A DNA stretch of 64,000 nucleotides from Ornithinimicrobium cavernae (GCF_003121625.1 NZ_QDDJ01000009.1:124001-188000); one strand, 5' to 3'. Positions 16,249 through 26,023 are shown, numbered from the stretch's first letter. A program made the numbers and translations. The notes: generated from the sequence alone by a model not told the origin.

Positions 16249-17772
16249 TCAGGGCACGGCGCAGGGCGCCGTGCTGATCGTCGGGGCGGGCGGCTGCCCG
16301 ACCCCCGGCAGCCCCAGACTGACGGCCGGCCGGCCGGAGCCGGGCCGGTCCTGCAGGGCCTCCCAGGCGTCACCGCCGCGGGTGCGGCGCACGGCATACG
16401 GCCCGCCCTGCACGCCGGAGTCGGCGACGAGGTGGTGTGGCGCGCCGTAGGTGACCTCGACGGTCACCATGTCGCCGGGGCGGGGCACCTCGGCGCCCTC
16501 GGGCACCGCGAAGTGCACGAGGCGGTTGTCCCTGGCACGGCCCGACATCCGGTTGGTCTCGGCATCCTTGCGACCCTCGCCGGGTGCCACCAGTACCTCT
16601 ACCTGGCGACCCTCCAGGGTGCGGTTCTCCGCCCAGGACACCTCCTCCTGGACCGCGATGAGGCGGTCGAAACGCTCCTGCACGACCTTCTTGGGCACCT
16701 GGTGGTCCATGTCTGCTGCAGGGGTGCCGGGGCGGATGGAGTACTGGAAGGTGAAGGCGGACGAGAACCGCGAGGCCCGGACGACGTCGAGAGTGCCCTG
16801 GAAGTCCTCCTCGGTCTCGCCGGGGAAGCCGACGATGATGTCGGTGGTGATCGCGGCCTCGGGGATCTGCTCGCGGACCGCGTCGATGATCCGGAGGAAC
16901 TTGCTGCTGCGGTAGGACCGGCGCATGTCCTTCAGGACCTTGTCCGAGCCGGACTGCAGCGGCATGTGCAGGCTCGGCATCACGTTGGGGGTCTCGGCCA
17001 TCGCGGTGATGACGTCGTCGGTGAAGGCGGCCGGGTGCGGACTGGTGAAGCGGACCCGCTCGAGTCCCTCGACCTCCCCGCACGCCCGCAGCAGCTTGCC
17101 GAACGCGAGCCGGTCACCGAACTCGACGCCGTAGGTGTTGACGTTCTGGCCCAGCAGCGTGATCTCGACGACGCCCTGGGCGACCAGCGCCTCGATCTCG
17201 GCGAGGATCTCGCCGGGTCGGCGGTCCTTCTCCTTGCCGCGGAGGCTGGGCACGATGCAGAAGGTGCACGTGTTGTTGCAGCCCACCGAGATCGACACCC
17301 AGGCCGAGTAGGCCGAGTCGCGCCGGGTGGGCAGCGTGGAGGGGAACACCTCCAGCGACTCGAGGATCTCCACCTCGGCGGCCTTGTTGTGGCGGGCCCG
17401 GTCGAGCAGCGCCGGCAGCGAGCCGATGTTGTGGGTGCCGAACACGACGTCGACCCACGGCGCCCTGGACACGATGGTGCTGCGGTCCTTCTGCGCCAGG
17501 CAGCCGCCGACCGCGATCTGCATGTCGGGGTTCTTCTGCTTGGCGGGGCGCAACTGTCCGAGGTTGCCGTAGAGCTTGTTCGCCGCGTTCTCGCGGACGG
17601 CGCAGGTGTTGAAGACGACCACGTCGGCGGTGTCGGGGCGCTGCCCCTCCGGCAGGCTGGCGAGCTCGACATAGCCGGCCGTCTCCAGGAGCCCGGAGAG
17701 TCGCTCGGAGTCGTGCACGTTCATCTGGCACCCGTGGGTGCGCACGTCATAGGTCTTCACAGCAGTGTCCAT
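16249..17772 (-). CDS. miaB: tRNA-2-methylthio-N6-dimethylallyladenosine synthase MiaB, 507 aa
   Basis: Radical SAM methylthiotransferase that modifies A37 of tRNAs reading UNN codons. The N-terminal UPF0004 domain carries cluster ligands Cys15 (RTHGCQMN), Cys57 (NTCAVRE) and Cys91 (GGCLAQ). The radical SAM triad is Cys165/169/172 (GCNNTCTFC), and the TRAM domain follows near residue 375-450. A roughly 55-residue Gly/Pro-rich tail extends beyond the usual end. ATG 17772 is chosen since it directly precedes [13 protein letters not shown]; the further upstream frame is not conserved-looking. Confidence 0.96.
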   Translation of the reverse strand: MDTAVKTYDVRTHGCQMNVHDSERLSGLLETAGYVELASLPEGQRPDTADVVVFNTCAVRENAANKLYGNLGQLRPAKQKNPDMQIAVGGCLAQKDRSTIVSRAPWVDVVFGTHNIGSLPALLDRARHNKAAEVEILESLEVFPSTLPTRRDSAYSAWVSISVGCNNTCTFCIVPSLRGKEKDRRPGEILAEIEALVAQGVVEITLLGQNVNTYGVEFGDRLAFGKLLRACGEVEGLERVRFTSPHPAAFTDDVITAMAETPNVMPSLHMPLQSGSDKVLKDMRRSYRSSKFLRIIDAVREQIPEAAITTDIIVGFPGETEEDFQGTLDVVRASRFSSAFTFQYSIRPGTPAADMDHQVPKKVVQERFDRLIAVQEEVSWAENRTLEGRQVEVLVAPGEGRKDAETNRMSGRARDNRLVHFAVPEGAEVPRPGDMVTVEVTYGAPHHLVADSGVQGGPYAVRRTRGGDAWEALQDRPGSGRPAVSLGLPGVGQPPAPTISTAPCAVP

Positions 17773-17842
17773 CGCACCCACAAGGGTAACCGGCCGCCCG
17801 GCACCCACGGCCCCCTGCCGTGGACGCCGTGGTGACCAGGCG

Positions 17843-18649
17843 TCATACGGCCGTCGTGCCCCGCTCCCGGCGGGCCCGCTGGGCGCTGCGCACGTCGTCC
17901 ACGACCGGCAGGAAACCCGCGGCCAGCAGCACCAGCGCAAAGGGGATCACTGTCGGATAGCCGATCCAGGAGTAGCCCAGCGCTCCGACGACGCCGCCCG
18001 CGGCGAAGAGCGAGACCATCGCGACCAGCAGCCCCAGCTTCTCGCCATCATGGACCACTGGCGGCGTCCCGCTGCGCCGGTTGCGGTAGGCGGCCTTGCC
18101 GAGCTCGATCCCGATGTCGGTCACCATGCCGGTGACGTGCGTGGTGCGGATGCGGGCGCCGGACACCTTCGTGATCAGCGCGTTCTGCAGGCCCATCACG
18201 TAGCCGAGGATCGCGATGATGAGCAGCTCGGCGCCGGCCGCGTCGAGGCTGTTGGCCAGCAGCCCGAACAGCAGGATCAGGAGCGCCTCGAGCACCAGCA
18301 CGATCGCGAACCGACCGGAGGTCTCCCGGCGGCGCATCCAGTTGAACAGGATGGCCGTGCTCGCCGCCCCGGCCACGAACGAGACCAGCGCCGTCCCGGG
18401 CGGGATGATGAGGCGCCACTCCCCCGCGGCCACGTGGTCCGAGACCAGCGCGGTCATCCCCGTCATGTGGGAGGTGTAGATCGCCACCGCGATGAAGCCC
18501 ACGGCGTTCAGGGCCCCGGCAACCACCGCCATCACGAAGGCGAGGTCCCGGTTGCCCTGCTCGCTGCGGGTGGCGCCGGTGAGCTGGCGGCCGTAGGCAC
18601 CGACCACGGCTCGGTGCCGTCGCTGCGGCTCGCCTGGAGACGTCGTCAT
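17843..18649 (-). CDS. DUF1275 (YoaK) family membrane protein, 268 aa
   Basis: Six hydrophobic segments with the family hallmark in the first loop, [20 protein letters not shown], and the later [20 protein letters not shown], two related T-H-x-T-G-M motifs. YoaK-type proteins are widespread membrane proteins of unknown function, probably transport-related. It stands between miaB and a methyltransferase on the same strand, 70 bp upstream of miaB. Confidence 0.9.
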   Translation of the reverse strand: MTTSPGEPQRRHRAVVGAYGRQLTGATRSEQGNRDLAFVMAVVAGALNAVGFIAVAIYTSHMTGMTALVSDHVAAGEWRLIIPPGTALVSFVAGAASTAILFNWMRRRETSGRFAIVLVLEALLILLFGLLANSLDAAGAELLIIAILGYVMGLQNALITKVSGARIRTTHVTGMVTDIGIELGKAAYRNRRSGTPPVVHDGEKLGLLVAMVSLFAAGGVVGALGYSWIGYPTVIPFALVLLAAGFLPVVDDVRSAQRARRERGTTAV

Positions 18650-18676
18650 GCGGGTCTCACCCGGACAGGACGGCGC

Positions 18677-19282
18677 TCACCGCTGGGCGGTGGCGAGGAA
18701 GACCGAGTAGGGCGTGCCCTCCTTGAGGAGCGTGGTGCAGTCGGTGACCCTGACCTGGGAGAACCCGGCCTGCTCCAGGGCAGCCGCCAGCTCGGCGCGG
18801 TCGAAGCCGTGGTGTCCGTCGAAGTCGTGCTGGTGGAACGAGCCGTCCTCGCGGTCGAGGTCGGCGACGAACACGTGCCCCCCGGGGCGCAGCAGGGCGG
18901 CGAAGCCCGCGAGCACGGTCGGCAGGTCGCGCACGTGGTGCAGCACGAGCGAGGTGACCACCAGATCGAACTGCTCGTCGGGCACCGCGTCCCGCTCCAG
19001 GTCCAGGTCCCACACCTCCGCGTCGGGGAGGACACCCGCGTCGATCTTCTGCTGCATGACCTGCCGCATGCCGCGGGAGTTGTCGGCCAGCACGACGGGT
19101 CCGACCCGCTCCCGCAACGCCTGGGTCACCAGGCCGGTGCCCGCGCCGTACTCCAGGAGGCGTGCCGAGGGCTCGATCGGCACGGCTTCCAGGATCGCGG
19201 CCGCGACCTCCTGCGCCCGGCTGACCTTGTCGGGGTCGCTGTCCCACTCGGCCGCCCTGCTGTCAAAGTTCTCGGAGCCCAT
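18677..19282 (-). CDS. Class I SAM-dependent methyltransferase, 201 aa
   Basis: SAM-binding motif I is LLEYGAGTGLVTQAL near residue 43, followed by motif II (VWDLDLERDAVP), the VTSLVLHHVRDLP motif and LRPGGHVFVADLD. This pattern is typical of Methyltransf_11/12 enzymes acting on small molecules. It lies 27 bp before the DUF1275 gene and may be cotranscribed. Nothing in it or nearby identifies the substrate. Confidence 0.88.
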   Translation of the reverse strand: MGSENFDSRAAEWDSDPDKVSRAQEVAAAILEAVPIEPSARLLEYGAGTGLVTQALRERVGPVVLADNSRGMRQVMQQKIDAGVLPDAEVWDLDLERDAVPDEQFDLVVTSLVLHHVRDLPTVLAGFAALLRPGGHVFVADLDREDGSFHQHDFDGHHGFDRAELAAALEQAGFSQVRVTDCTTLLKEGTPYSVFLATAQR

Positions 19283-19387
19283 GCTCCACAGGGTGCCACG
19301 TCCCGGCGACCGGGGTGACGGGGTGTCGTTCCCGGGAGGCGAGGTCTACGCCGGGGGCTACGCTCGGGGGAGCGAAAGGAGCGCATC

Positions 19388-19900
19388 ATGAGCGATCAGC
19401 CCGGACGTGAAAGCCTGACCGACGAGTACGGCGCCACCTACAGCCTCGATGACGAGGACCAGCTGCAACCGGAGGACACCCTCGTCGGCGACGAGGACCC
19501 ACTGGACGCTGGTTACCAGACAGCGGAGCGTCTGCACGGCTCGCGGGCCTGGGGCACGACACCCGATGAGCAGCGCACCGACGAGACGATCAACCAGCGG
19601 ATCGGCCAGGAGGTGCCCGACCCGCACTCGGCCTACGGCGCCCCCGACAACGAGAGCGGGCTGGACGAGGACCCGCGCGACCGGGTCGGCGGGGACGACC
19701 CCGACTCGATCCCGGCCGAGCGAGACTTCCTGGGCGAGCAGGGTGGCGAGGTCGGCCAGCTGGTATCCCCGGACGAGGGTATGCGGGAGGACACCGAGAA
19801 GGACCTGGTCGCCGCGGACGAGCCGGAGATCGGTGGGGAGAGCGCGGAGGAGGACGCCATGCGCTACACCACCGAGGACACCGAGCAGTTCGAGGACTAA
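19388..19900 (+). CDS. DUF5709 family acidic protein, 170 aa
   Basis: Highly acidic, Asp/Glu/Gly/Pro-rich and without hydrophobic core, probably largely disordered. YSLDDEDQLQPEDTL, a region of repeated D-E-D-P and the C-terminal EEDAMRY motif fit DUF5709, an actinobacterial family of unknown function. ATG 19388 has AAAGGAG upstream. It converges with the PPOX gene with only four bases between them. Confidence 0.85.
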   Translation: MSDQPGRESLTDEYGATYSLDDEDQLQPEDTLVGDEDPLDAGYQTAERLHGSRAWGTTPDEQRTDETINQRIGQEVPDPHSAYGAPDNESGLDEDPRDRVGGDDPDSIPAERDFLGEQGGEVGQLVSPDEGMREDTEKDLVAADEPEIGGESAEEDAMRYTTEDTEQFED

Positions 19901-19904
19901 CTGT

Positions 19905-20357
19905 TCAGGGCAACTCGTCGTCCGCCCCACCCTCGTGCGGCTCTGCGGACCAGCCGGTCACCGAGAGGATCCGCAGTGGGAGGACGCGCACGAACGGCTG
20001 GTCGCGGTACTGCACGTACTTCGTGGCCAGCTCGCACCCCAGTTCTGCCTCCTCCCCGGGTGAGGTCTGTCCCTCGCTGAGCAAGGTGGCGCGCGCCCAC
20101 CACAGCCGGGACCAGTCGAGCGGGTCCCAGTGCTCCACGAGCAGGGTGGCGCGGGGGTCCAGGAGCAGGTTCTCCTCGCGCTGCAACCGCGTCGTGCTCT
20201 TGGGCTTCAGGGTGTCCACTGGGATCGCGAGCAGATCCCCGTGCACCGCAAACACCACGGGAACGGCGTCCACGCCGCGCTCGGCGTGCACGGTGCAGAG
20301 GACCCCGTGATCCTGGGCCTCGAGCTGGGCTCGGGCTGTGGCTGCGGTGAGTCTCAT
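19905..20357 (-). CDS. PPOX class (F420-dependent type, TIGR03668-like) oxidoreductase, 150 aa
   Basis: Split beta-barrel flavin/F420 protein. RLTAATARAQLEAQ, VDAVPVVFAVHGDLL, KPKSTTRLQREENLL and DWSRLWWARATL are typical of the actinobacterial TIGR03668 group, which is thought to use F420 rather than FMN. The start is set at ATG 20357 (MRLTAA), where family members begin. The frame stays open upstream through the 33-bp repeats, which would add an 11-residue repeat, but this is unlikely to be translated. Confidence 0.82.
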   Translation of the reverse strand: MRLTAATARAQLEAQDHGVLCTVHAERGVDAVPVVFAVHGDLLAIPVDTLKPKSTTRLQREENLLLDPRATLLVEHWDPLDWSRLWWARATLLSEGQTSPGEEAELGCELATKYVQYRDQPFVRVLPLRILSVTGWSAEPHEGGADDELP

Positions 20358-20372
20358 GGCACCAGGCTGCCG

Positions 20373-20475
20373 CCGGACAAGGGACGCTGCATCCCGTAGG
20401 TCCCGCTGGGCAAGGGACGGCGTATCCCGTCGGTCCCGCTGGGCAAGGGACGGCGTATCCCGTCGTCGGTCCCGC
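20373..20475. repeat. 33-bp tandem hairpin repeat downstream of recX
   Basis: Two exact 33-bp copies lie at 20399-20431 and 20432-20464, preceded by a degenerate copy from about 20373 and followed by a fragment. Each copy contains GTCCC...GGGAC with a nine-base loop and GGGA...TCCC with a seven-base loop, so alternative stems are possible. It lies between recX and the PPOX gene on the same strand and may terminate the recA-recX transcript. Confidence 0.85.
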
Positions 20476-20494
20476 GGCAACCACCGCGGGCGCC

Positions 20495-21124
20495 CTAGTC
20501 GCGCTGGTGCTCAGGAAGCTCGTCGAGGGCCTCACGGATCACCCGGAAGGCCACGGTGCTGTCATAGCCCTTCCGAGCCAGGAAGCCGGCGAGTCGGCGC
20601 ATCCGCACCTGCCGGTCGAGTCCGCGCATGGTGCGCAACCTCTTCTCGACGAGCTCGCGGGCCCGCTCGTGCTCATCCTCCGGATCGACGTCTGCGAGGG
20701 CTCCCGCGATGATCTCGTCGGCCACGCCCTTGCGTCGCAGTTCCTGGCTCAGCGCGCGGCTCGCCAGGCCCTTGGTCTCCTGTCGGTTGCGCACCAACAT
20801 GTGGGCGTAGGCCTCGTCGTCGACGAGACCGACCTCCACGAGCCGGTCGAGCACCGCGCGTGCGACGTCGTCGTCGCAGCCCTTCTGTCGGAGCTTGTCC
20901 TCGAGCTGCTTGCGGCTGCGCGGCGCCATCGTGAGCTGGCGCAGCACGATCTGGCGGGCCACCGCGTGCGGGTCAGGCTCAGCGTCCTCGCGTGCCGGCA
21001 GGGGGACGTCCGCATCACGGGCAGCGGTCCGCTGGACGGGGTCGGTGGACTCGGCCGCCGCCAACAGCTGCCTCGCCCGGGCAAGCCGGTCGGCCTGCCC
21101 GGACGAGGAGGTGCTGTCCGTCAT
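20495..21124 (-). CDS. recX: Regulatory protein RecX, 209 aa
   Basis: Inhibits RecA filament growth by binding in the filament groove. The RecX three-helix repeats are visible: ILRQLTMAPRSRKQLEDKLR, RAVLDRLVEVGLVDDEAYAH, SRALSQELRRKGVADEIIAG and FLARKGYDSTVAFRVIREAL. It starts six bases after the recA stop, the usual actinobacterial recA-recX operon. The first 55 residues are a variable extension. Confidence 0.95.
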   Translation of the reverse strand: MTDSTSSSGQADRLARARQLLAAAESTDPVQRTAARDADVPLPAREDAEPDPHAVARQIVLRQLTMAPRSRKQLEDKLRQKGCDDDVARAVLDRLVEVGLVDDEAYAHMLVRNRQETKGLASRALSQELRRKGVADEIIAGALADVDPEDEHERARELVEKRLRTMRGLDRQVRMRRLAGFLARKGYDSTVAFRVIREALDELPEHQRD

Positions 21125-21129
21125 ACGGA

Positions 21130-24100
21130 TCAGAAGTTGACCGAGACCTCACCGGTCCGCGGGTCGACCCCGTCGGGCACGCCCGGGTCCCCGCCACCGG
21201 CCACCGCGCCCAGCTCAGCGTCGGCTGCGTCCTCGCCCACGGGCCGCGGTCCCACGCCCAGCTTGGCCTTGATCTTGCGCTCGATCTCGTCCGCCAGGTC
21301 AGGGTTGTCCTTGAGGAACTGCCGGGCGTTCTCCTTGCCCTGGCCCAGCTGGTCGCCCTCGTAGGTGTACCAGGCTCCCGCCTTGCGCACGAAGCCGTGC
21401 TCGACACCCATGTCGATCAGCCCGCCCTCACGGGAGATGCCCTGGCCGTAGAGGATGTCGAACAGCGCCTCCTTGAACGGCGGCGACACCTTGTTCTTGA
21501 CAACCTTGACGCGGGTCCGGTTGCCGACCGCGTCCGTGCCGTCCTTGAGCGTCTCGATGCGCCGCACGTCCAACCGGACCGAGGCATAGAACTTCAGGGC
21601 CTTGCCACCCGTGGTCGTCTCCGGGCTGTTGTGCACCATGACGCCGTCAACGAAATAGTTGTGGGTGCCCTCCACCTCGATGTCGAACCTGTCCATCGAC
21701 CGGGTCTGCGGCTTGACCTTGACCTCGAGCACCCGGTTGGGCACGAGAACTTCCCGGGGCTCGACGAACTCCGGCTCCACTGCGAACTGGCCTCGTAGTC
21801 GCGGCAGCAGCTTGTAGTCCATCGAGGGGTGGACATAGGGAGCCACAATCTCCTGGAAGCGCGCCGACCCGGCGGTGGTCATCTGGAGAACTGCCTTCTG
21901 GGCCGCCCCGCGGACTGTCCACCCGCATTCGACGCCGTGTTCGTCGCGCAGGTAGTCAACCAGCCGGTCCCGGGAACCGGGGCTCATCGACTCCACACCG
22001 AACTCGACCGGCCCGCTGCCGCCGACCGTCCGGGCCTGGAGCCCGTCGCTACGCACGGTGAAGGACCCGTCGTCCATGAACCAGACCGCCAGGGCCAAGG
22101 GAGTCAGGGCCTTGAGGTACTCGGTAGTGATGTGCTTCTTGCCGTCGCCGAAGTAGACGACATCGCGCAGTTCACCGAGCTCCGCCAGCGGCCGGAAGTC
22201 GACGTGCACCGCGCCGGTGGGTCTGGTCGTGCGCGTGTGCTCGATGTTGCCGAGCATGGCGACCTTCCAGTCCAGGTAGTCGACCTGCTGGGCGCCGTGT
22301 CCGAGCCGATAACGCACACCTGCCCGGTCGCGCCCGTTGGGGGCCAGGTGCCCATCACCCATCAGCCCCCCGAGGATGGTCTGCCACTGGGTGTCGCTCA
22401 GCCGCGCCGTCTCCGAGGTCAGCACGCGGTCACCAGCGATGAGTTCCCCTGCCTCGCGCCAGCCTCCTGGAGTCCTGATCAGATGGTTCTCGGTGGCCGC
22501 GAACTGGGACCGGCCATTGCCACCGGACTTGGCGACCATGAATTGCAGGAACCGCTCGGTCGGGCCGTTGTTGAACCAGTTGGTGACCGGCCTGTTGACG
22601 ATGCTGTCGGTGGCGGGGTCATAGGTGCGCACCTCCACCGGCAGCTTCTGGTTGACGATCTTGCCGATCTTCTCGGTCGATCCGTCGGCGAGTGTGACGC
22701 GGGTGCTGTAAGAGAAGCAGCCGAACATCACACCGATCTTCTCGCGCAGCTGGTTGATGAAGATTGCTGTGGTGCCGGTCTGGCTCATCGCACCAGTGAT
22801 CTTGCGCAGGGCCTGCGACATCAGCCGCGCCTGGAGCCCGACGTGACTGTCTCCCATCTCGCCCTCGATCTCGGCGCGCGGCACCAGAGCGGCGACCGAG
22901 TCGATGACGATGATGTCCAGCGCCCCCGAGCGGATCAGCATGTCCGCGATCTCCAGTGCCTGCTCACCGGTGTCCGGCTGGCTGACCAGGAGGGCGTCGG
23001 TGTCGACACCGAGGGCCTTGGCGTACTCCGGGTCGAGCGCGTGCTCGGCGTCGATGAAGGCCGCGATCCCGCCGGCCTTCTGGGCGCTGGCGACCGCGTG
23101 GAGCGCCACGGTGGTGTTGTGGGACAGCACTCCGTTCGCGATGAAGCTGTGCGTGTCCGGGACCATCAGGTCAAAGGTCGGCTGGACGCCACCGTCCTCG
23201 ATCGCGGTGATCGACTCGTAGGAGTAGTTCGCACTCGCCAGGAAGCTGAGGTGCTCCAGGATGCCGATCGCCCCGATCGAGAGGCTCTCCCGACGCTCCT
23301 CCGCCCATGCCACCAACTTGGCGAGCCGCTGGCGCGAGCAGGCAAGGTCCATGTCGTCCCGGAACAGGTCGCCCGCGATCCGGTCGAAGGCCCGGTCTCC
23401 GCCGATCGAGTCGCGGAGATCCCGCACGAGACCCTTCAGGTGCGGAATGTTCTCGAACTGGGGATCGCGCGGCGAAGCCCGGAAGTGGTCGGCGACCTGC
23501 CCCGCCCGGCGAGCCGACCGGAACCCGATCTGGTCCAGGAACCGGTGCGCGACCGACGGGTTGATGAGCACGGAGTAGTAGTCACGCTGATAGGTCTGGT
23601 TGAAGCTGGTCTGCAGCGTCGAGGGGATCCCGAAGCCGTAGAGCATCAGCTGCACCTGCTTGCCCAACTCACGCGAGGCGGTACCCAGGCCGATCGTGGA
23701 CGTGGGGTCGATCCAGCCGTCGCCCTCGAAGAGTGCGGACAGGAAGGCACTCTGTGCCTTCGGGCCGGCCGTGCGCACCACCTGCGGGACCGTCTTCTGG
23801 GGTGCGTTGGTGAACGCTAGACCGTAGTCCTGCTCGAGCCTGGCACGGAGGGCCGTGTCGAAGATGCAGTGCTCTTTGCCGTCGTAATGACGGACGGTGG
23901 CACCAAACAGGCGCTCAGCGATTGAGGTGTACTCGGCCGCGACCTCAGCGTCCCAGTTCGTGAACCGCACGGCGTGACGGTTGTTCTCGCCCAAGGTCCC
24001 CTCTGCCACGAGGTAACCCAGGAAGACCGCCTCGTCCTCGGACAGGTGGCTGTTGCCGACCGACTGCTCGGCGCCGTAGAGGGCCGACACGAGCGTGTCG

Positions 24101-24663
24101 CCAACCTGGAGGTTGCCTGCCTGCCGCCACACGATGAACCCGCGATCACTGACGACTCGCAGTGGGTGGTTGTGCGTGACGGACACGGAGCGCCCCGACC
24201 GCAGTCCGATCTTCAGCACCGGCTTGCGGTTGTTGTGCGTCAGCGCTGCGACTCCTTCGAGCTCACCGCGCTCGTTGACCACGCGGAGTCCCTGGTCACT
24301 GACGTCCGTCACTGCCGAGCGACAACTCGCTGCCAACCCCGACCGCTCGAACACCTCAGCAACGGTCTCCAACCCGTGGTCGGTCCACACGTAGGTGTCC
24401 GCCGTCAGACACTTTCCCGAGCTCTCCGGTCCGTACACCTCCACGACGCGACCGCGCGGGAAGCCACCGACCCCGAGCGCGACGTCCAGGGCGATGGAGC
24501 CGGTCGGGATGACGGCGATCGGCGGGCGGCTGTCATCGCCCAGACGCATCACCGCGCCCTTGCCGTACTGCTTCTCGACCTGCGCCAGGACCGACTCAAG
24601 GGCCTTGGACTTGTCCCCCTGGATCTGCTGGATCGGTGTGGGCCTGCTGTTCGGTCGTGCCAT
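21130..24663 (-). CDS. recA: Recombinase RecA precursor with two inteins, 1177 aa
   Basis: The precursor codes for RecA exteins at residues 1-84, 517-648 and 1013-1177, which join to a normal-size 381-residue RecA. Intein 1 splits the Walker A loop, GPESSGK | TT. Intein 2 splits loop L2 of DNA binding, IGVMFG | SPETTTGG. Each has splice-junction Cys1, a terminal His-Asn and a two-motif LAGLIDADG endonuclease domain. The M. tuberculosis insertion point (after VKVVKNK) is empty here. Both inteins must be removed for ATPase and recombinase activity. Single open frame, no frameshift. ATG 24663 gives the normal N-terminus. Confidence 0.97.
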   Translation of the reverse strand: MARPNSRPTPIQQIQGDKSKALESVLAQVEKQYGKGAVMRLGDDSRPPIAVIPTGSIALDVALGVGGFPRGRVVEVYGPESSGKCLTADTYVWTDHGLETVAEVFERSGLAASCRSAVTDVSDQGLRVVNERGELEGVAALTHNNRKPVLKIGLRSGRSVSVTHNHPLRVVSDRGFIVWRQAGNLQVGDTLVSALYGAEQSVGNSHLSEDEAVFLGYLVAEGTLGENNRHAVRFTNWDAEVAAEYTSIAERLFGATVRHYDGKEHCIFDTALRARLEQDYGLAFTNAPQKTVPQVVRTAGPKAQSAFLSALFEGDGWIDPTSTIGLGTASRELGKQVQLMLYGFGIPSTLQTSFNQTYQRDYYSVLINPSVAHRFLDQIGFRSARRAGQVADHFRASPRDPQFENIPHLKGLVRDLRDSIGGDRAFDRIAGDLFRDDMDLACSRQRLAKLVAWAEERRESLSIGAIGILEHLSFLASANYSYESITAIEDGGVQPTFDLMVPDTHSFIANGVLSHNTTVALHAVASAQKAGGIAAFIDAEHALDPEYAKALGVDTDALLVSQPDTGEQALEIADMLIRSGALDIIVIDSVAALVPRAEIEGEMGDSHVGLQARLMSQALRKITGAMSQTGTTAIFINQLREKIGVMFGCFSYSTRVTLADGSTEKIGKIVNQKLPVEVRTYDPATDSIVNRPVTNWFNNGPTERFLQFMVAKSGGNGRSQFAATENHLIRTPGGWREAGELIAGDRVLTSETARLSDTQWQTILGGLMGDGHLAPNGRDRAGVRYRLGHGAQQVDYLDWKVAMLGNIEHTRTTRPTGAVHVDFRPLAELGELRDVVYFGDGKKHITTEYLKALTPLALAVWFMDDGSFTVRSDGLQARTVGGSGPVEFGVESMSPGSRDRLVDYLRDEHGVECGWTVRGAAQKAVLQMTTAGSARFQEIVAPYVHPSMDYKLLPRLRGQFAVEPEFVEPREVLVPNRVLEVKVKPQTRSMDRFDIEVEGTHNYFVDGVMVHNSPETTTGGKALKFYASVRLDVRRIETLKDGTDAVGNRTRVKVVKNKVSPPFKEALFDILYGQGISREGGLIDMGVEHGFVRKAGAWYTYEGDQLGQGKENARQFLKDNPDLADEIERKIKAKLGVGPRPVGEDAADAELGAVAGGGDPGVPDGVDPRTGEVSVNF
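21628..22719 (-). other. RecA intein 2, loop L2 insertion, M. leprae-type, 364 aa
   Basis: Residues 649-1012 of the precursor. Block A starts at Cys1 ([19 protein letters not shown]), block B has the T-x-x-H of [10 protein letters not shown], and LAGLIDADG motifs are [10 protein letters not shown] (116-125) and [10 protein letters not shown]. Block F is [16 protein letters not shown] and block G ends VMVHN before extein Ser+1. Opening sequence, length and insertion point resemble my recollection of the M. leprae RecA intein (about 365 aa). Confidence 0.93.
23116..24411 (-). other. RecA intein 1, Walker A insertion, 432 aa
   Basis: Residues 85-516 of the precursor. Block A begins [13 protein letters not shown], block B is [12 protein letters not shown] with T-x-x-H, the LAGLIDADG motifs are [10 protein letters not shown] (131-140) and [11 protein letters not shown] (224-234), block F is [15 protein letters not shown] and block G ends VLSHN before extein Thr+1. 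Both endonuclease motifs keep an acidic residue, Glu in the first and Asp in the second. It interrupts the ATP-binding loop exactly after the catalytic Lys. Confidence 0.93.
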
Positions 24664-24851
24664 GTCCTGCTCCTTCGCACTCGTGGGTGGGCGCGCCTAC
24701 CGGCGACCGACCGCGGTGTGCCCGACCCCACCGGGCCGCGTGCTCATCCGTGTCCTGTCAGACGCTAGATGCCACCACCGACACTCCCCCGATCACAGTC
24801 ACAGGCTGTGGACAGGCGAGCCCTCGCAATGGCACCTGTGCACCACGATAA

Positions 24852-24867
24852 TCGAATGTGTGTGCGA
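24852..24867. promoter_or_regulatory. LexA/SOS box upstream of recA
   Basis: TCGAATGTGTGTGCGA matches the actinobacterial LexA consensus TCGAAC-N4-GTTCGA at 10 of 12 defined positions. It lies 189 bp before the recA start in the 232-bp gap between recA and the NYN gene, on the promoter side of recA. This predicts DNA-damage induction of recA-recX. Confidence 0.65.
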
Positions 24868-24895
24868 TTCTGCGCGACACGCGGGGTTGCCCGGA

Positions 24896-26023
24896 TCAGG
24901 GTTCGAGCGTCTCCAGCAGGTAGTCCTTGTCGACGTCACTCCAGTCCAGCGAGATGATTCCCTCGGTCGCCGCCGCGCGGGAGAACTGCAGGAACGAGCG
25001 GTAGCCCAGCTTCTTCTCCGAGAAGCCGGGCACCTTGCGCCGCAGCTGGTCCTTCAGGCCGGACAGCGGCACGCTCTCCTGCCCCTTGGAGAGCTCGTCC
25101 ACCACCGTGCGCAGCAGCGCGAACGCCTCCTCCTTGTCGCCGGTCTCGGGCAGGAGGATCTCCGGGTCGCCCTTGGCCGGGCCCTCGGAGAGCTCGATGA
25201 CGTTGCGGTCGGCCAGGTGGCGCAGCAGCTCACCGAAGGCCCGGAACCCGTAGTCGGCCTCGCTGAACGTCGGGTCCTTGCGGACCAGCGTGCGCTTGAG
25301 GACCGAGGCCGTGACCTCGCCCGCCTGGCTGGTCTGCAGACCGCTGAGGGTCTGCGCGACCAGGACGGCCAGGTCGGGCTGCGTGGACTCCTCCGAGTCC
25401 TCGTCCTCGGAGTGATCGGTCTCGTCCTCGATGACCGGCTCCGGCACGGGGGCCTTGCTGCCCCTGCGGCTGCGGCCCGACTTCTTCTCGCTCGGCCCAC
25501 CCGAGCCCGAGCCCGAGCCAGGGCCGGCGCCGTCCCTGGCCGGCAGCGGCTCGACGCCCTCGAGGTTGTCGTAGTAGAGGAACTCGTCACACGCGGGCGG
25601 CAGCATCTTGGAGGTCGAGTCGCGCACACCGAAGCCGATGACCCGCTTGTCCAGCTCACGCAGCTTGAGCACCAGCGGCGTGAAGTCGCTGTCGCCGGTG
25701 CAGATCACGAAGGTGGAGATGTAGTCGCGGGCGAACGCCATCTCGATGGCGTCGACCGCCATCTTGATATCGGCCGCGTTCTTGCGCGAGGCGCCCATCC
25801 GTTGGGTCATCTCGATGAGCTCGACCTGGGCCCGTGTCAGCATCCGGCGGTCCTCGTCGAAGTAGGACCAGTCGGCGTAGGCCCGGCGCAGCACGACACG
25901 GCCCCGCTCGGCCAGGGCGTCGGTGATGGGCTTGAGCTCGAAGCTGCCGCCCAGATGGTCCCGCGCGCCGAGCGCGAGGTTCTCGTAGTCCAGGAACAGG
26001 GCGATGCGTTCTTCGGTGGCCAC
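24896..26023 (-). CDS. NYN (PIN-like nuclease) domain protein with two LOTUS/OST-HTH domains, 375 aa
   Basis: The N-terminal NYN domain carries the acidic residues of a PIN-like active site: ALFLDYENLA, ADIKMAVDA and VICTGDSDFTPLV. A Gly/Ser and acidic linker at about 160-215 leads to two tandem LOTUS/OST-HTH modules, about 220-290 and 300-370, each with the L-x-RKDPTFSEADYGFRAFGE-like pattern. This is the MARF1/LabA-like layout, predicted RNA-directed nuclease. GTG 26023 start. It lies upstream of recA on the same strand, 232 bp away, so not clearly in its operon. Confidence 0.9.
   Translation of the reverse strand: MATEERIALFLDYENLALGARDHLGGSFELKPITDALAERGRVVLRRAYADWSYFDEDRRMLTRAQVELIEMTQRMGASRKNAADIKMAVDAIEMAFARDYISTFVICTGDSDFTPLVLKLRELDKRVIGFGVRDSTSKMLPPACDEFLYYDNLEGVEPLPARDGAGPGSGSGSGGPSEKKSGRSRRGSKAPVPEPVIEDETDHSEDEDSEESTQPDLAVLVAQTLSGLQTSQAGEVTASVLKRTLVRKDPTFSEADYGFRAFGELLRHLADRNVIELSEGPAKGDPEILLPETGDKEEAFALLRTVVDELSKGQESVPLSGLKDQLRRKVPGFSEKKLGYRSFLQFSRAAATEGIISLDWSDVDKDYLLETLEP

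Noticed and set aside
15517-17835. 772-codon plus-strand open frame
   Set aside because: Antisense to GNAT and miaB, both with complete motifs; no recognisable domain.
21829-23820. 663-codon plus-strand frame antisense to recA, possible free-standing homing gene
   Set aside because: The endonuclease motifs are read in the recA frame within the inteins; the antisense frame has none.
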